DNA of 64,000 nucleotides from NCBI RefSeq assembly GCF_031344055.1, contig NZ_JADBEN010000002.1; one strand, given 5' to 3'. A model generated the notes under the pieces. The model was given only the letters and a program-made list of their open reading frames with translations, was not told the DNA's origin and did no database searches. How positions within the stretch are numbered: the stretch's first letter is position 1; each line of letters starts with the position of its first letter. This document shows positions 41,502 through 49,447 of the stretch, piece after piece. The DNA comes from Methylobacillus flagellatus_A (lineage in GTDB: Bacteria; Pseudomonadota; Gammaproteobacteria; Burkholderiales; Methylophilaceae). The translations under genes and the position numbers were made by a program.

Positions 41502-41933
41502 CTAACTTGGATTGGGATGTGCTCTAGCAATAATCTTGTAAACTTTATCCAGTCGATGGCAATCGACTGACCTCACCATTCCGTTCGGTCGTTTTAAAGA
41601 CAAAACGGCGATTACATTGCTTTCAGGGTGAGGCTGCTCCCCGATACTCCCTGGCATAAATGCATATGCCAACTGTTCCACCGCAGGAGTTGGCAATCCT
41701 TTTGCATAAATCACCACATAATCATTTTTAATAGGCACTTGGTCTGGATCGATAAAAATTAGATCACCTGCTTTAATTTCTGACATATCGTTGTTTGACT
41801 CAAAACCCAACGCATATACATTAGGCCCTAGAGTGAAATTATCAGGCAGTTCCATTGTGGAAATTTGCCCATCATGACCAAGAGTGATATTAATTTCTGG
41901 CAATATCTGAGGTACCGAATTAATCATTTTCAA
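41502..41933 (-). CDS. S24/LexA-like domain protein 1, without DNA-binding domain
   Basis: 143 residues. The stretch VYALGFESNNDMSEIKAGDL then IFIDPDQVPIKNDYVVIYAK and the end VYKIIARAH matches the beta-fold of S24 peptidases (LexA, CI C-terminal half). The expected catalytic Ser-Met is replaced by Ser-Asn and no lysine dyad is obvious, so proteolytic activity is doubtful. No helix-turn-helix is present. ATGA overlap with the next upstream gene, which is a second S24-like protein. Confidence 0.6.
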   Translation of the reverse strand: MKMINSVPQILPEINITLGHDGQISTMELPDNFTLGPNVYALGFESNNDMSEIKAGDLIFIDPDQVPIKNDYVVIYAKGLPTPAVEQLAYAFMPGSIGEQPHPESNVIAVLSLKRPNGMVRSVDCHRLDKVYKIIARAHPNPS

Positions 41934-42301
41934 GCCCTCCTGTAAATATCCAACACCCGACCTACCACCTTGATAGATTTCATCATCTCATCTGTCACGA
42001 GGTAGCTAGTGTTGTCATCAATTATTTTGAGCTCCGGGGCATACTGGAATCTTCTATATCCAATCCAATTATCATCAAGCGTAATAATATATAAACCATC
42101 TCGATCAATTTTATTGGCTGTAAAATCCACTCTCACAAGATCTAGAGCTTCAATACCAGCAACAATATCTTGATGATTGGCAACTACGATTGCGCGATGC
42201 CTATCGCGCTGAGGATCACTAAAAAGTGCTCGCCCTAATTTGATATTAAAACTACTGTACTCATGCACAGATGAGGATAGTGTAGAATCGGCGCCAGCCA
42301 T
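41930..42301 (-). CDS. S24-like domain protein 2, without DNA-binding domain
   Basis: 123 residues. DLVRVDFTANKIDRDGLYII TLDDNWIGYRRFQ then DDNTSYLVTDEMMKSIKVVG and RVLDIYRR are the late strands of phage-repressor-type S24 domains. The early Ser-containing part is not convincing and no DNA-binding domain is present. Coupled to the preceding entry by ATGA. The pair could be a split repressor relic or a two-protein device that modulates SOS-type cleavage. Confidence 0.55.
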   Translation of the reverse strand: MAGADSTLSSSVHEYSSFNIKLGRALFSDPQRDRHRAIVVANHQDIVAGIEALDLVRVDFTANKIDRDGLYIITLDDNWIGYRRFQYAPELKIIDDNTSYLVTDEMMKSIKVVGRVLDIYRRA

Positions 42302-42394
42302 AGCGTGATACTCCTTTTCAGTATTGCGTTGTGGTGAGGGTTGGCTGGTGCACCTCTCACAGTTAACCAGCCTTCCCGCTAATGCCTGAAACCG

Positions 42395-42715
42395 TCAGGC
42401 GGCGGTGTTGCTCTTTGCTGCTGCTATTGCAGGCTTGATCTTGGGCTTGAACGATCTCCTGGCCTGCCACAGGTCATAAGAGGCCTGTTCAGCCAGCCAC
42501 AGATCGGCCCTGCCTCCATTCTCCACGCCCAGCCATTGTTCGAGCCTGAGCGCCATTTCAGGGGAAATGGCAGCACGGCCGTTCAGCACGCGCGAAAGAG
42601 ATGGCCTGGCAACCCCTAGCTGCTCCGCTGCCTGTGTCACTGTCAGCTCCAAGGCGGGCAAGATATCTTCCCGTAAGGTTTCCCCTGGGTGAGGTGGGTT
42701 AAACATTCTGCTCAT
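42395..42715 (-). CDS. higA: HigA-type antitoxin
   Basis: 106 residues, XRE helix-turn-helix of the HigA group: MFNPPHPGETLREDILPALE, LTVTQAAEQLGVARPSLSRV, LNGRAAISPEMALRLEQWLG and WLAEQASYDLW are diagnostic. The tail is longer and Lys/Ala-rich. It follows the toxin gene by 14 bases (toxin first, as in higBA) and would bind both the toxin and its own operator. Confidence 0.93.
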   Translation of the reverse strand: MSRMFNPPHPGETLREDILPALELTVTQAAEQLGVARPSLSRVLNGRAAISPEMALRLEQWLGVENGGRADLWLAEQASYDLWQARRSFKPKIKPAIAAAKSNTAA

Positions 42716-42729
42716 GATCCAAAATCCTT

Positions 42730-43008
42730 TTAGTGATAGTCCTGATAATCCACCAGCACGGCATGCTCGCCTTCAAAGGTAAAGGTCATGCGCCAATTGC
42801 CATTCACCGATACCGCGTAATGCCCATGTAAACCGCCTGCAAGGGGATGAAGCCCCCAGCCTGGCACATTCATATCAGCAGCAGCCTTTGCTTCGTCCAA
42901 CCGCCTCAATTGACGGGACAGCCTGGCAGCATGATCTGGCCTGATGCCTTTCTTGCTGCCACTCTCAAAGAAGTCTTGCAGCCCTTTATGCCGGAAAGAT
43001 TTAATCAT
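42730..43008 (-). CDS. higB: HigB/RelE-superfamily toxin
   Basis: 92 residues. FRHKGLQDFFESGSKKGIRP, RLSRQLRRLDEAKAAADMNV, GLHPLAGGLHGHYAVSVNGN and WRMTFTFEGEHAVLVDYQDY H match the HigB (plasmid killer) family, ribosome-dependent mRNA interferases. Stabilises the element. All usual conserved residues (R, W, D/Y/H at the end) are present, so it is probably active. Confidence 0.93.
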   Translation of the reverse strand: MIKSFRHKGLQDFFESGSKKGIRPDHAARLSRQLRRLDEAKAAADMNVPGWGLHPLAGGLHGHYAVSVNGNWRMTFTFEGEHAVLVDYQDYH

Positions 43009-43069
43009 CTAAAACTGTACTCCGATGCGTTACACATTTCAATATCTCTCAACCTGAAACACTGCTGTT

Positions 43070-44293
43070 TCAAGCGGTTCTCAATGGGATCACTTTTGCC
43101 CCACTCTGTACCGCATCAATGTAATCTGCCCACCGCTGAATAATCTGGTGGCGCTCTTCGAGGAATTGCGCGCGATCATAAGCGGCTTGTATTTCATCCT
43201 TCTTGGCATGGGCTATTTGGGCCTCCAGCACGTCAGGATCAATCCTCAAACGCTCACGGGCAATCGTTCTGAATGTCGCCCTGAAGCCATGGGAAACTGT
43301 CACACCACGCAAGCCAGCATCTCGCAGCGCCTTGCTGATGCTATCCCGGTTCAGGTGCTTACCCATGGGGTCACGCTCACCAGGGAACACAAAGGGGGAA
43401 TTGCCACTGTAGGCAATCGCCTCTTGCAGCAAGGGGATTAGCTGCCTGGGTAAGGGGGTGATATGGTCATTGCCTGTTTTCATGCGCTTGGCTGATACGT
43501 GCCACTCCCCTGCTTGCAGATCCAGTTCTGATTTGAGCATGCCCGCCACTACCCCAGGGCGTGAAGCGGTATATAGCAAGGTCTGCACTGCAACCCGCAT
43601 TTTGTGAGAATCGATACCGTTGATCTTGTCCAACATGCTGGGCAAGTCGTTAGTCTTGGTCACTGCCGCATAATGCGCCCTCTCTGTCTTCGGCAACACA
43701 CCCTTCAGGGATAGCAGCTTGCCATCCTCACGCAAGCCTTCCTGAATGGCATAGTCCACGATCTGGTTCACGTATTGCCTGGCTTTCACGGCCAATCTCG
43801 GACCGCGCTCATGGATATACAGCAGCACAGGTTTGACATCAGCGCTGGAAAGCTCAGAAATCGCCCTAGGGCCAATTTTAGGGTAAAGGTAATCATCTAG
43901 TACCTCCCTAGCCTTTCGCGCCGTCTCTGAGGCCCAGCCTTTGGACTTATGGGCATGCCATTCCTCACCCACTGACTTGAATGTTCCCCTGACGCTGGCT
44001 TTGAGTTGCTGCTTGGCTTCTTTCCTGCGCAATGAAGGATCATCACCTGCCACCACCAGCTTGCGCAGCTCCAACGCTTTCTCGCGCGCGCCTGACAATG
44101 ACACATCAGGATAAGTACCTACGGACAGCATCTTCTCTTTGCCATCCAAGATATAGCGCAGGCGCCACCACTTGGAACCATCAGGATTAACAAGCAAGGT
44201 CAACCCTCTCCCATCGGACAGCTTGTAAGGCTTTTCCTTGGGCTTGGCATTTCTGACTTGGGTTTCGTTTAAGCCTTGGGCTAACCTGGGCAT
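43070..44293 (-). CDS. P4-type tyrosine recombinase integrase
   Basis: 407 residues from ATG 44293 (an ATG at 44302 adds three). N-terminal DUF4102 arm-binding domain (GLNETQVRNAKPKEKPYKLS, DGRGLTLLVNPDGSKWWRLR), core-binding domain, and catalytic residues R245 (TASRPG), H335 and R338 (SHGFRATFRT), H362 and nucleophile Y372 (AAYDRAQF). Points away from attR, which is 168 bases upstream, with arm-like repeats in between. Integrates at the tRNA-Leu 3' end. Confidence 0.96.
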   Translation of the reverse strand: MPRLAQGLNETQVRNAKPKEKPYKLSDGRGLTLLVNPDGSKWWRLRYILDGKEKMLSVGTYPDVSLSGAREKALELRKLVVAGDDPSLRRKEAKQQLKASVRGTFKSVGEEWHAHKSKGWASETARKAREVLDDYLYPKIGPRAISELSSADVKPVLLYIHERGPRLAVKARQYVNQIVDYAIQEGLREDGKLLSLKGVLPKTERAHYAAVTKTNDLPSMLDKINGIDSHKMRVAVQTLLYTASRPGVVAGMLKSELDLQAGEWHVSAKRMKTGNDHITPLPRQLIPLLQEAIAYSGNSPFVFPGERDPMGKHLNRDSISKALRDAGLRGVTVSHGFRATFRTIARERLRIDPDVLEAQIAHAKKDEIQAAYDRAQFLEERHQIIQRWADYIDAVQSGAKVIPLRTA

Positions 44294-44309
44294 GATCCAC
44301 ACCTCAAAA

Positions 44310-44334
44310 GTTACCCGTTAAGTTACCCTTAAAA
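44310..44334. repeat. Possible integrase arm-type site, right
   Basis: Tandem TTACCC units (GTTACCCGTTAAGTTACCCT followed by TAAAA), 16 bases upstream of the integrase start and matching the left site at 38239 in 22 of 25 bases. Could also let the integrase control its own promoter. Confidence 0.55.
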
Positions 44335-44461
44335 TTACTGGATGTAAATAGACGAGAATGTACTACGTTGGACAACCTATCCGATAAAACACTTTATAAA
44401 TGATAGGTTAGATTGAATATTCTGGATTGAATTAAATCTTATTGGACATGCATTCTGGTTT

Positions 44462-44481
44462 TCTTCTGGCACCAAATGATT
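44462..44481 (+). repeat. attR core
   Basis: TCTTCTGGCACCAAATGATT, the tRNA-Leu 3' end copied with one G lost from the GGG of the acceptor stem. It has no tRNA body attached. Confidence 0.85.
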
Positions 44482-44489
44482 GATCAAAA

Positions 44490-44526
44490 AGCGCACCGTT
44501 ACTGAATTTCAGGCGGTGCTTTTTTG
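44490..44526 (+). terminator. Terminator right of attR
   Basis: Stem AGC-g-CACCG / CGGTGCT with a 15-base loop and T-run (44520-44525). Probably the original terminator of the tRNA gene, or that of an older element at the same site. Confidence 0.75.
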
Positions 44527-44956
44527 TTTCTACATCTAAAATATTACCTTTCAGCACTTCCCTAGACCAAAACTGTAAATTCATAAGCAGGCATTGTCCC
44601 ACTAAAGCGGTGACAGGTCTAAGACAATTCCATCATTCTGTCGTTTTATGGACTAGCAAAAATTCTCGTAGTATTTAAACAATAGCTGCCTAAACGCAAT
44701 CAAAGACCTTTAACTACCTGCCTAGCGATACATGGCTAGCAACTTCCATATCTTCTACAGTCGGAATAATCCGACACAAGCTCGGCAATTCTACTGATAG
44801 CAGAGCCTGAGCAATCTCCCCTACTATTGGTAACATGCTCTGGAAATTGATCGTTCAATTGCAATGCTATTGAAAAAACGCCGTACATTCAGACGAATGA
44901 CCATTTGCAACCCTCAGATATCGAGCGTTTTAAAGATTACCAATGAGAGAATAGCC
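44527..44956. other. Non-coding region right of the element
   Basis: No gene seen. It holds the second copy of the 36-base repeat and a lone ATTACC ahead of it, in the same order (terminator, TTACC, 36-base repeat) as the left end of the element. Confidence 0.5.
44593..44628. repeat. 36-base repeat, copy 2
   Basis: Two differences from 38291-38326. It lies 112 bases right of attR, outside the element, against 100 bases right of attL for copy 1. Confidence 0.8.
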
Positions 44957-45238
44957 ATGGATATGCTTCTGGAAACTTTATTGAGAATAGAAAATGGGGA
45001 AACCACATTAACACCTACAACTCAACAAGATATGGTTAGATTCCAGGTCGCGGTCGTCTGTTTGCAATATGCCCATAAGCAAGGCCTCATCAAGCAACCA
45101 TGGTTTATTACCAGCACGTCTCGCGAACATCCCTGGCAAATTGAAAAGGTGTCTATGCTGAAATTGACGGCATTGGGGCATAGGTTTCTAAAAATACAAA
45201 CACTACAAGCCGAGAATGCTGCATCGCCTAGAATCTAA
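44957..45238 (+). CDS. Unknown small protein, possible winged helix
   Basis: 93 residues from ATG 44957 (GAGAGAATAG upstream); not recognised. MLLETLLRIENGETTLTPTT, VVCLQYAHKQGLIKQPWF and VSMLKLTALGHRFLKI read as helix-helix-strand units that could form a winged helix. Lies between the element and the second tRNA-Leu; possibly cargo of an older element. Confidence 0.55.
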   Translation: MDMLLETLLRIENGETTLTPTTQQDMVRFQVAVVCLQYAHKQGLIKQPWFITSTSREHPWQIEKVSMLKLTALGHRFLKIQTLQAENAASPRI

Positions 45239-45261
45239 GCTCCACAGAAAACCATTACTGA

Positions 45262-45291
45262 TTACCTACACGCTAAAAACTACGTTATAAT
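45262..45291 (+). promoter_or_regulatory. Promoter of tRNA-Leu(TAG)
   Basis: -10 TATAAT (45286-45291) with -35 TTACCT (45262-45267), 18-base spacing, 51 bases before the tRNA. Confidence 0.6.
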
Positions 45292-45342
45292 CCGTTCCCT
45301 TCGTAGATGCTTGGCTAAGCCCCAACACTATCGAAATGGTAA

Positions 45343-45427
45343 GCGAAAGTGGCGGAATTGGTAGACGCACTGGATTTAGGTTCCAGCGCCGCGAGGCGTG
45401 AGAGTTCGAGTCTCTCCTTTCGCACCA
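45343..45427 (+). tRNA. tRNA-Leu (anticodon TAG)
   Basis: 85 bases with encoded CCA. Acceptor GCGAAAG with CTTTCGC; D-arm GGCGGAATTGGTAGACGC; anticodon stem-loop CTGGA-TTTAGGT-TCCAG gives TAG; long variable arm CGCCGCGAGGCG; T-arm GAGAGTTCGAGTCTCTC. No repeat of its 3' end was found downstream. Confidence 0.97.
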
Positions 45428-45529
45428 ATGACTTACAGGAATGTAGTTTGAATTCAAACTAAAATGTGTAGTCATTTGTGTATTAACATATTCCCGCTCT
45501 AATTGTCCTCTTTGGAGGAGCAGCAATAA

Positions 45530-45832
45530 TTAGATCTTAGGAATATCCATCAAGGTGCGTTCGTTGTATGGCTGATGCATTTCAATGGTTTCGTGACCAT
45601 CTGGCAGCATTTTAACCAGTAGCGGTTCGCCAATCATCAATAATCCATTGATCTCGAACAATGGACGAACGGTTTGGCCATTCTTGATGGCTTTCACCAC
45701 GTCAATAGCCCTTGCCAATTGCGGTTGCTCAACCCATTCTCGTGGATCATGCTCATCAATCACGCCCCACTCCACATGAGTGACATCTTGCCCGCCGTTT
45801 CCAAACCTAACTGCTTTCACGATGGAAATCAT
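45530..45832 (-). CDS. Unknown protein, 100 aa
   Basis: Not recognised. Soluble, with beta-strand-like segments (VEWGVIDEHDPREWVEQPQL, LFEINGLLMIGEPLLVKM) and no signal or membrane helix. It follows the gene at 45850 by 17 bases and is probably in one transcript with it. The pair has normal codon use. Confidence 0.55.
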   Translation of the reverse strand: MISIVKAVRFGNGGQDVTHVEWGVIDEHDPREWVEQPQLARAIDVVKAIKNGQTVRPLFEINGLLMIGEPLLVKMLPDGHETIEMHQPYNERTLMDIPKI

Positions 45833-45849
45833 GACTGCATTCCTTTTTA

Positions 45850-46059
45850 CTAAACCGCTTTTTCAAGACCGTTGATGTAGGAAGCTGCATATTGCCAACC
45901 TGCATCTTTCGCTTCTTCCGGCGTCTCGTAAATAAACTTTTGTTGATCTGGAGGGCCAACAAATCTGCCATCAACCAAGGCCAGCCACATGAATCCAATA
46001 TCATCCACCGCTTTAAAGACGACTTGCACGCTGTGATCTTTGTAGTATTGAGTATCCAT
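45850..46059 (-). CDS. Unknown small protein, 69 aa
   Basis: ATG 46059 has GAGGAAGGAAAG directly upstream, better than any longer in-frame start. MDTQYYKDHSVQVVFKAVDD, FMWLALVDGRFVGPP and ETPEEAKDAGWQYAASYING read like a small alpha-beta fold. No family recognised. Confidence 0.6.
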   Translation of the reverse strand: MDTQYYKDHSVQVVFKAVDDIGFMWLALVDGRFVGPPDQQKFIYETPEEAKDAGWQYAASYINGLEKAV

Positions 46060-46398
46060 CTTTCCTTCCTCAGGATTTACTGCTGAGAAGGAGAATGTGC
46101 CTGCTCTAGCTAGCATTTTCAATGCATTACAGCTTATTTGGATGTAAGAATGACTTAACCTCAATAGTTTATCAATCAGCTACTCCCCACAAAATATGGC
46201 GTCGGGATTCTTCGATACTCGGAAGGGATGCTCTGAAAAGTGATAAAATGCTTATCGGCCTATGTATGCCGAAGCTGACATGAAAGGCCGAAGCCAGCCG
46301 TACAAAAAGGCCGGTATAAATTAATACCGGCCCGTCTGTTTGACACATCATCCAAACCTAGCCAATATCGACACGTTCACGCACCAAGAAAGTCAATT
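46060..46398. other. Non-coding region with an orphan hairpin
   Basis: No gene supported. The only structure seen is the hairpin at 46309-46332. Confidence 0.5.
46309..46332 (-). terminator. Orphan terminator-like hairpin
   Basis: Perfect stem GGCCGGTAT / ATACCGGCC with a 6-base loop. On the minus strand TTTTT follows, so it would stop a leftward transcript, but no minus-strand gene lies to its right. Confidence 0.55.
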
Positions 46399-46647
46399 AT
46401 GCAAAGCACTATCAATCAAGATGAAATCAATATGTTACGTGCCGAGCTCGAAATCCTCATGCGGGAGCGCCAAGCATTGTTGAAAGTTGCCGGTGCAGCG
46501 GCAGGCTTGATTGCCGAGTTGGACAGCCATGATCTGCCATCAGGCACTGAAGAGGCTGCCGAGCTACTGGCAAGCAGCATCAACACCCTCTCCGAAGAAA
46601 CACTGCAAGATGCCTTGAACTCAGTCCAGGCCATTATTGCAGGCTAG
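46399..46647 (+). CDS. Unknown helical protein, 82 aa
   Basis: Not recognised. Helical throughout: coiled-coil-like INMLRAELEILMRERQALLK, then a small Ala-rich helix and TEEAAELLASSINTLSEET. ATG with AAGAAAG upstream. Stands alone ahead of the RND operon. Confidence 0.6.
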   Translation: MQSTINQDEINMLRAELEILMRERQALLKVAGAAAGLIAELDSHDLPSGTEEAAELLASSINTLSEETLQDALNSVQAIIAG

Positions 46648-46932
46648 CGTTATTACTCTTTGGGGGATTCATAGATTCCCACCAGCTTGCCTTTTGCCAG
46701 CACTTTTCCTTGCAAACTATTCTCTCAATGTTTACCTAACATCAATACTAAGTTGAATTACGACAAACTATAGATAGTTCATCCCTACAATTGCAGCGGC
46801 AGCGAAATGTTCTGATGCGTTTCCAACAAGCTGCATCTTTATCAGCAGCAATAGGTACGCTTTGCATTGACAACATTGCCGTCAAGCACTGCAGGTTGTA
46901 CCATCGCACGTGGAGTGAACAATGGCGGCGCG

Positions 46933-48384
46933 ATGAAAACAATAAAACGACCGCCCGGACTATGGACTACGATGACCCTGTGCAGCTTGCTGGCAACGGG
47001 ATGCGGCTATCAGCAATACCAGGCGCACCTGCTCGCGGCAGCCCACGGGCATGTCTCGTTACGGGCGCACGATACGGGAGATAGCGGCTTTCTCGCCTAT
47101 TTGCATGAGGAGGGCTATGCCAGCCGGCCTGAGCAATGGGGGTGGCAGGAGCTGATATTCTGCACGCTGTATTTCCACCCCGACCTCGATGTTGCCCGCG
47201 CCCAGCTGAGCCGCGCCATGGCCGCCATCACCACTGCGGCGCAACGTCCCAATCCCAGCGTTTCAATCGGCGCCGGTCGCCGCAACGAGCCCGAGGTTCC
47301 CGAGGTCTACAGCCTGAGTTTCAGCATCCCGGTGGAAACGGCCGGCAAGCGCCAGGCCAGGATCGACATGGCCTCCAACCTTTCCGAAAGCGCGCGCCTC
47401 AATATCGCCCAGACCACCTGGAACCTGCGCTACCGCCTGCTTTCAAGCTGGATAGAGTTCAATGCCGCGCACCAGAACCTGTCCATGCTCAAGCAAGAGG
47501 CGCAGCTGCGCGACGAGATCGTTTCCATGCTCACGCTACGCTTGCAGGCCGGTATGATTTCAAGCGTGGAGCTGAGCAATGCCAGACTGCAATGGCAGAA
47601 GGCGCAACAAACCTTGGTCGAAGAGCAGGGACGCATCGATGAGCTCAAGACCCAGCTTGCCAGCAATGCCGGCCTTCCGCTGGATAAGTTCGATCAATTG
47701 CAGTTGAGGCTGCATGCCACCGACCAATTGCTTGGGGTGCGGCGTGATATCGACATCACCAATGCCCTTAACCCCGCCGCGCAAGACGCCGCCCTGCTCA
47801 ATCGCGTGGATATCCGGGCAGGCCTTGCAAACTACGCGGCAAGCGAGGCGCGCCTGCGCCTAGAAATCGCCCGGCAATATCCTGATATCAGCCTGGCGCC
47901 CGCTTACAACTATGAAGAGGGATTCCACATCTGGTCGCTGGGCATCAGCAGCCTTCTGAACGTGCTGCACCGCAACCAGGGGCAGATCGCTGAAGCCAAG
48001 GCGCTGCGCGAAACGGAAGCAGCACAGTTCGAGGCGTTGCAAGCACGCGTCATCGCCTCCATGGACAGCGCCAGAAGCCGGTACCGCTCCGCGCTGCTGG
48101 CGCTTGAGCAAGCCCGCGGCTTGTACGAAGCCCAGCAAACCCAGGCCCAACAAGCCAGCCTGCGATTCGAGCACGGCTTTGCCGACCGCCTCGAGCTGTT
48201 CACTTACCAGCTGGAGAATGTGTTGGCCAAGCAGCGGCTCCTTGCTGCCGAATACCAGGTGCAACGTGCCGCGGCAGCGCTTGAGGACAGTATGCAATTG
48301 CCGCTGGAAAACCTTGACCAGGTTACAGCGCCTTCCCGCCATTCCACTATCCAGCGCCAATCGTTTCAGAAAGCCAAGTCATGA
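46933..48384 (+). CDS. Outer-membrane efflux channel lipoprotein (CzcC/TolC family)
   Basis: 483 residues from ATG 46933. Lipobox LATGC, then the TolC/CzcC alpha-barrel repeats (YSLSFSIPVETAGKRQARID is the CzcC-like start of the first domain; LARQYP-like IARQYPDISLAPAYNYEEGF the second). The SIPVETAGKR motif is typical for metal-type channels. First of a three-gene operon; overlaps the adaptor gene as ATGA. No regulator is adjacent. Confidence 0.9.
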   Translation: MKTIKRPPGLWTTMTLCSLLATGCGYQQYQAHLLAAAHGHVSLRAHDTGDSGFLAYLHEEGYASRPEQWGWQELIFCTLYFHPDLDVARAQLSRAMAAITTAAQRPNPSVSIGAGRRNEPEVPEVYSLSFSIPVETAGKRQARIDMASNLSESARLNIAQTTWNLRYRLLSSWIEFNAAHQNLSMLKQEAQLRDEIVSMLTLRLQAGMISSVELSNARLQWQKAQQTLVEEQGRIDELKTQLASNAGLPLDKFDQLQLRLHATDQLLGVRRDIDITNALNPAAQDAALLNRVDIRAGLANYAASEARLRLEIARQYPDISLAPAYNYEEGFHIWSLGISSLLNVLHRNQGQIAEAKALRETEAAQFEALQARVIASMDSARSRYRSALLALEQARGLYEAQQTQAQQASLRFEHGFADRLELFTYQLENVLAKQRLLAAEYQVQRAAAALEDSMQLPLENLDQVTAPSRHSTIQRQSFQKAKS

Positions 48385-49433
48385 ATAAAAAAGCTGTCGC
48401 CATCATCATCGTCCAGGCTTGCATGATCGTGGTGCTGCTCTGGTTGCTGGTGCTGTTCAGCAAGGACGAGTTCGAGGCGTTCAATGAAGAGGAAGAAATC
48501 GAAAGCCCGCAACGCATCCAGACCGAGGCAGGCATCAGCACTATCGTATTGAGCGCGGAAACCCAGCAGCAAAGCGATATCCGCACCGCACCCCTCAACA
48601 TGACCAAGTATCAGCCCATGCTGGAAGGCCTGGGCAACGTGCTCAGCCTCGATGGGCTATTGAGCTTGCGCACCCAATACATGAATGCCTTGGGCGACCT
48701 GGCGGTTGCCCAGGCATCCTTGAGCAACAGCAAGAACGACTATGAGCGCCTGTCGCTGCTCAACCAGCATGACCGCAATATCTCCGACCGTATGCTGGTA
48801 GCAGCGGAAGCCCTGTACAAAAGCGACCTTGCCAAGCTGCAGGCGCATGAAGCGGCGCTGGAAAACCTGCGTTACACCGCGCGCCAACAATGGGGCGAAC
48901 GCTTGGGGCTGGGCATGCTGGAGCCCAAGCCCAGCGCAGAAATCAACGCCCTGCTCGAATACAGACAGGTGTTGCTGCGCATTGTCCTGCCACCGCAGCA
49001 GGCCGAGGCCACCCAGACCCTGCGCGTGACCCCGGTCGGCAGCGGCATCCCTCCGGTCACGGCGCATTTGCTTGCCCTATCCCCGCAAGCCGACCCGGTG
49101 TTGCAAGGCAAAACCTATTTCTACACCGCGCCCGCCACCAGCCTGCGGGCAGGCATGCGCCTTAGCACGCGTGAGCTTGATACCGCCAATATGATGACCG
49201 GCGTGGTGATACCGCAACAGGCGGTCGTCTGGTATGGCGGCAAGGCGTGGGTATACCGCAAGCACGATGCCGACAAATTCGTCCGCGAACCCATCAACAC
49301 GGATATTGAAAGCGATAACGGCTGGTTCAACCGCGACAAGTTCAAGCCCGGCGATACCATCGTCACCAACGGCGCCCAGCTTCTGCTCTCGGAAGAGCTC
49401 AAGTACCAGATCACCAACGAGAATGACGATTAG
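48381..49433 (+). CDS. RND efflux periplasmic adaptor, short type
   Basis: 350 residues with an N-terminal membrane helix (AIIIVQACMIVVLLWLLVLF) in place of a lipobox, then a helical hairpin (LGDLAVAQASLSNSKNDYER, LYKSDLAKLQAHEAALENL) and a beta-barrel with VVIPQQAVVWYGGKAWVYRK and GDTIVTNGAQLLLSEELKYQ. The lipoyl domain is reduced compared with the adaptor at 4060. No metal-binding His-rich end is seen. Confidence 0.85.
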   Translation: MNKKAVAIIIVQACMIVVLLWLLVLFSKDEFEAFNEEEEIESPQRIQTEAGISTIVLSAETQQQSDIRTAPLNMTKYQPMLEGLGNVLSLDGLLSLRTQYMNALGDLAVAQASLSNSKNDYERLSLLNQHDRNISDRMLVAAEALYKSDLAKLQAHEAALENLRYTARQQWGERLGLGMLEPKPSAEINALLEYRQVLLRIVLPPQQAEATQTLRVTPVGSGIPPVTAHLLALSPQADPVLQGKTYFYTAPATSLRAGMRLSTRELDTANMMTGVVIPQQAVVWYGGKAWVYRKHDADKFVREPINTDIESDNGWFNRDKFKPGDTIVTNGAQLLLSEELKYQITNENDD

Positions 49434-49447
49434 GAGCTGATGCCACC

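Larger units (their letters stand above)
38171..44481. mobile_element. Integrative element in the 3' end of tRNA-Leu(CAG), about 6.3 kb
   Basis: Bounded by direct repeats of the tRNA end (38171-38191 and 44462-44481). Cargo on the minus strand from the right: P4-type integrase, HigB/HigA-like toxin-antitoxin, two S24-like proteins, an AT-rich unknown gene, AlpA-type regulator, HTH_39 protein, Rha-family regulator, winged-helix protein, iteron-like repeats, ribbon-helix-helix-like protein. There are no structural phage, conjugation or transposase genes, so it looks like a satellite-type or plasmid-derived element that needs a helper to move. Gene order integrase-AlpA-replication-like fits P4-type satellites. 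Confidence 0.85.

Noticed and set aside
45266..45526. Minus-strand ORF over tRNA-Leu(TAG)
   Set aside because: Antisense of the tRNA (CERRDSNSHASRRWNL); no coding evidence.
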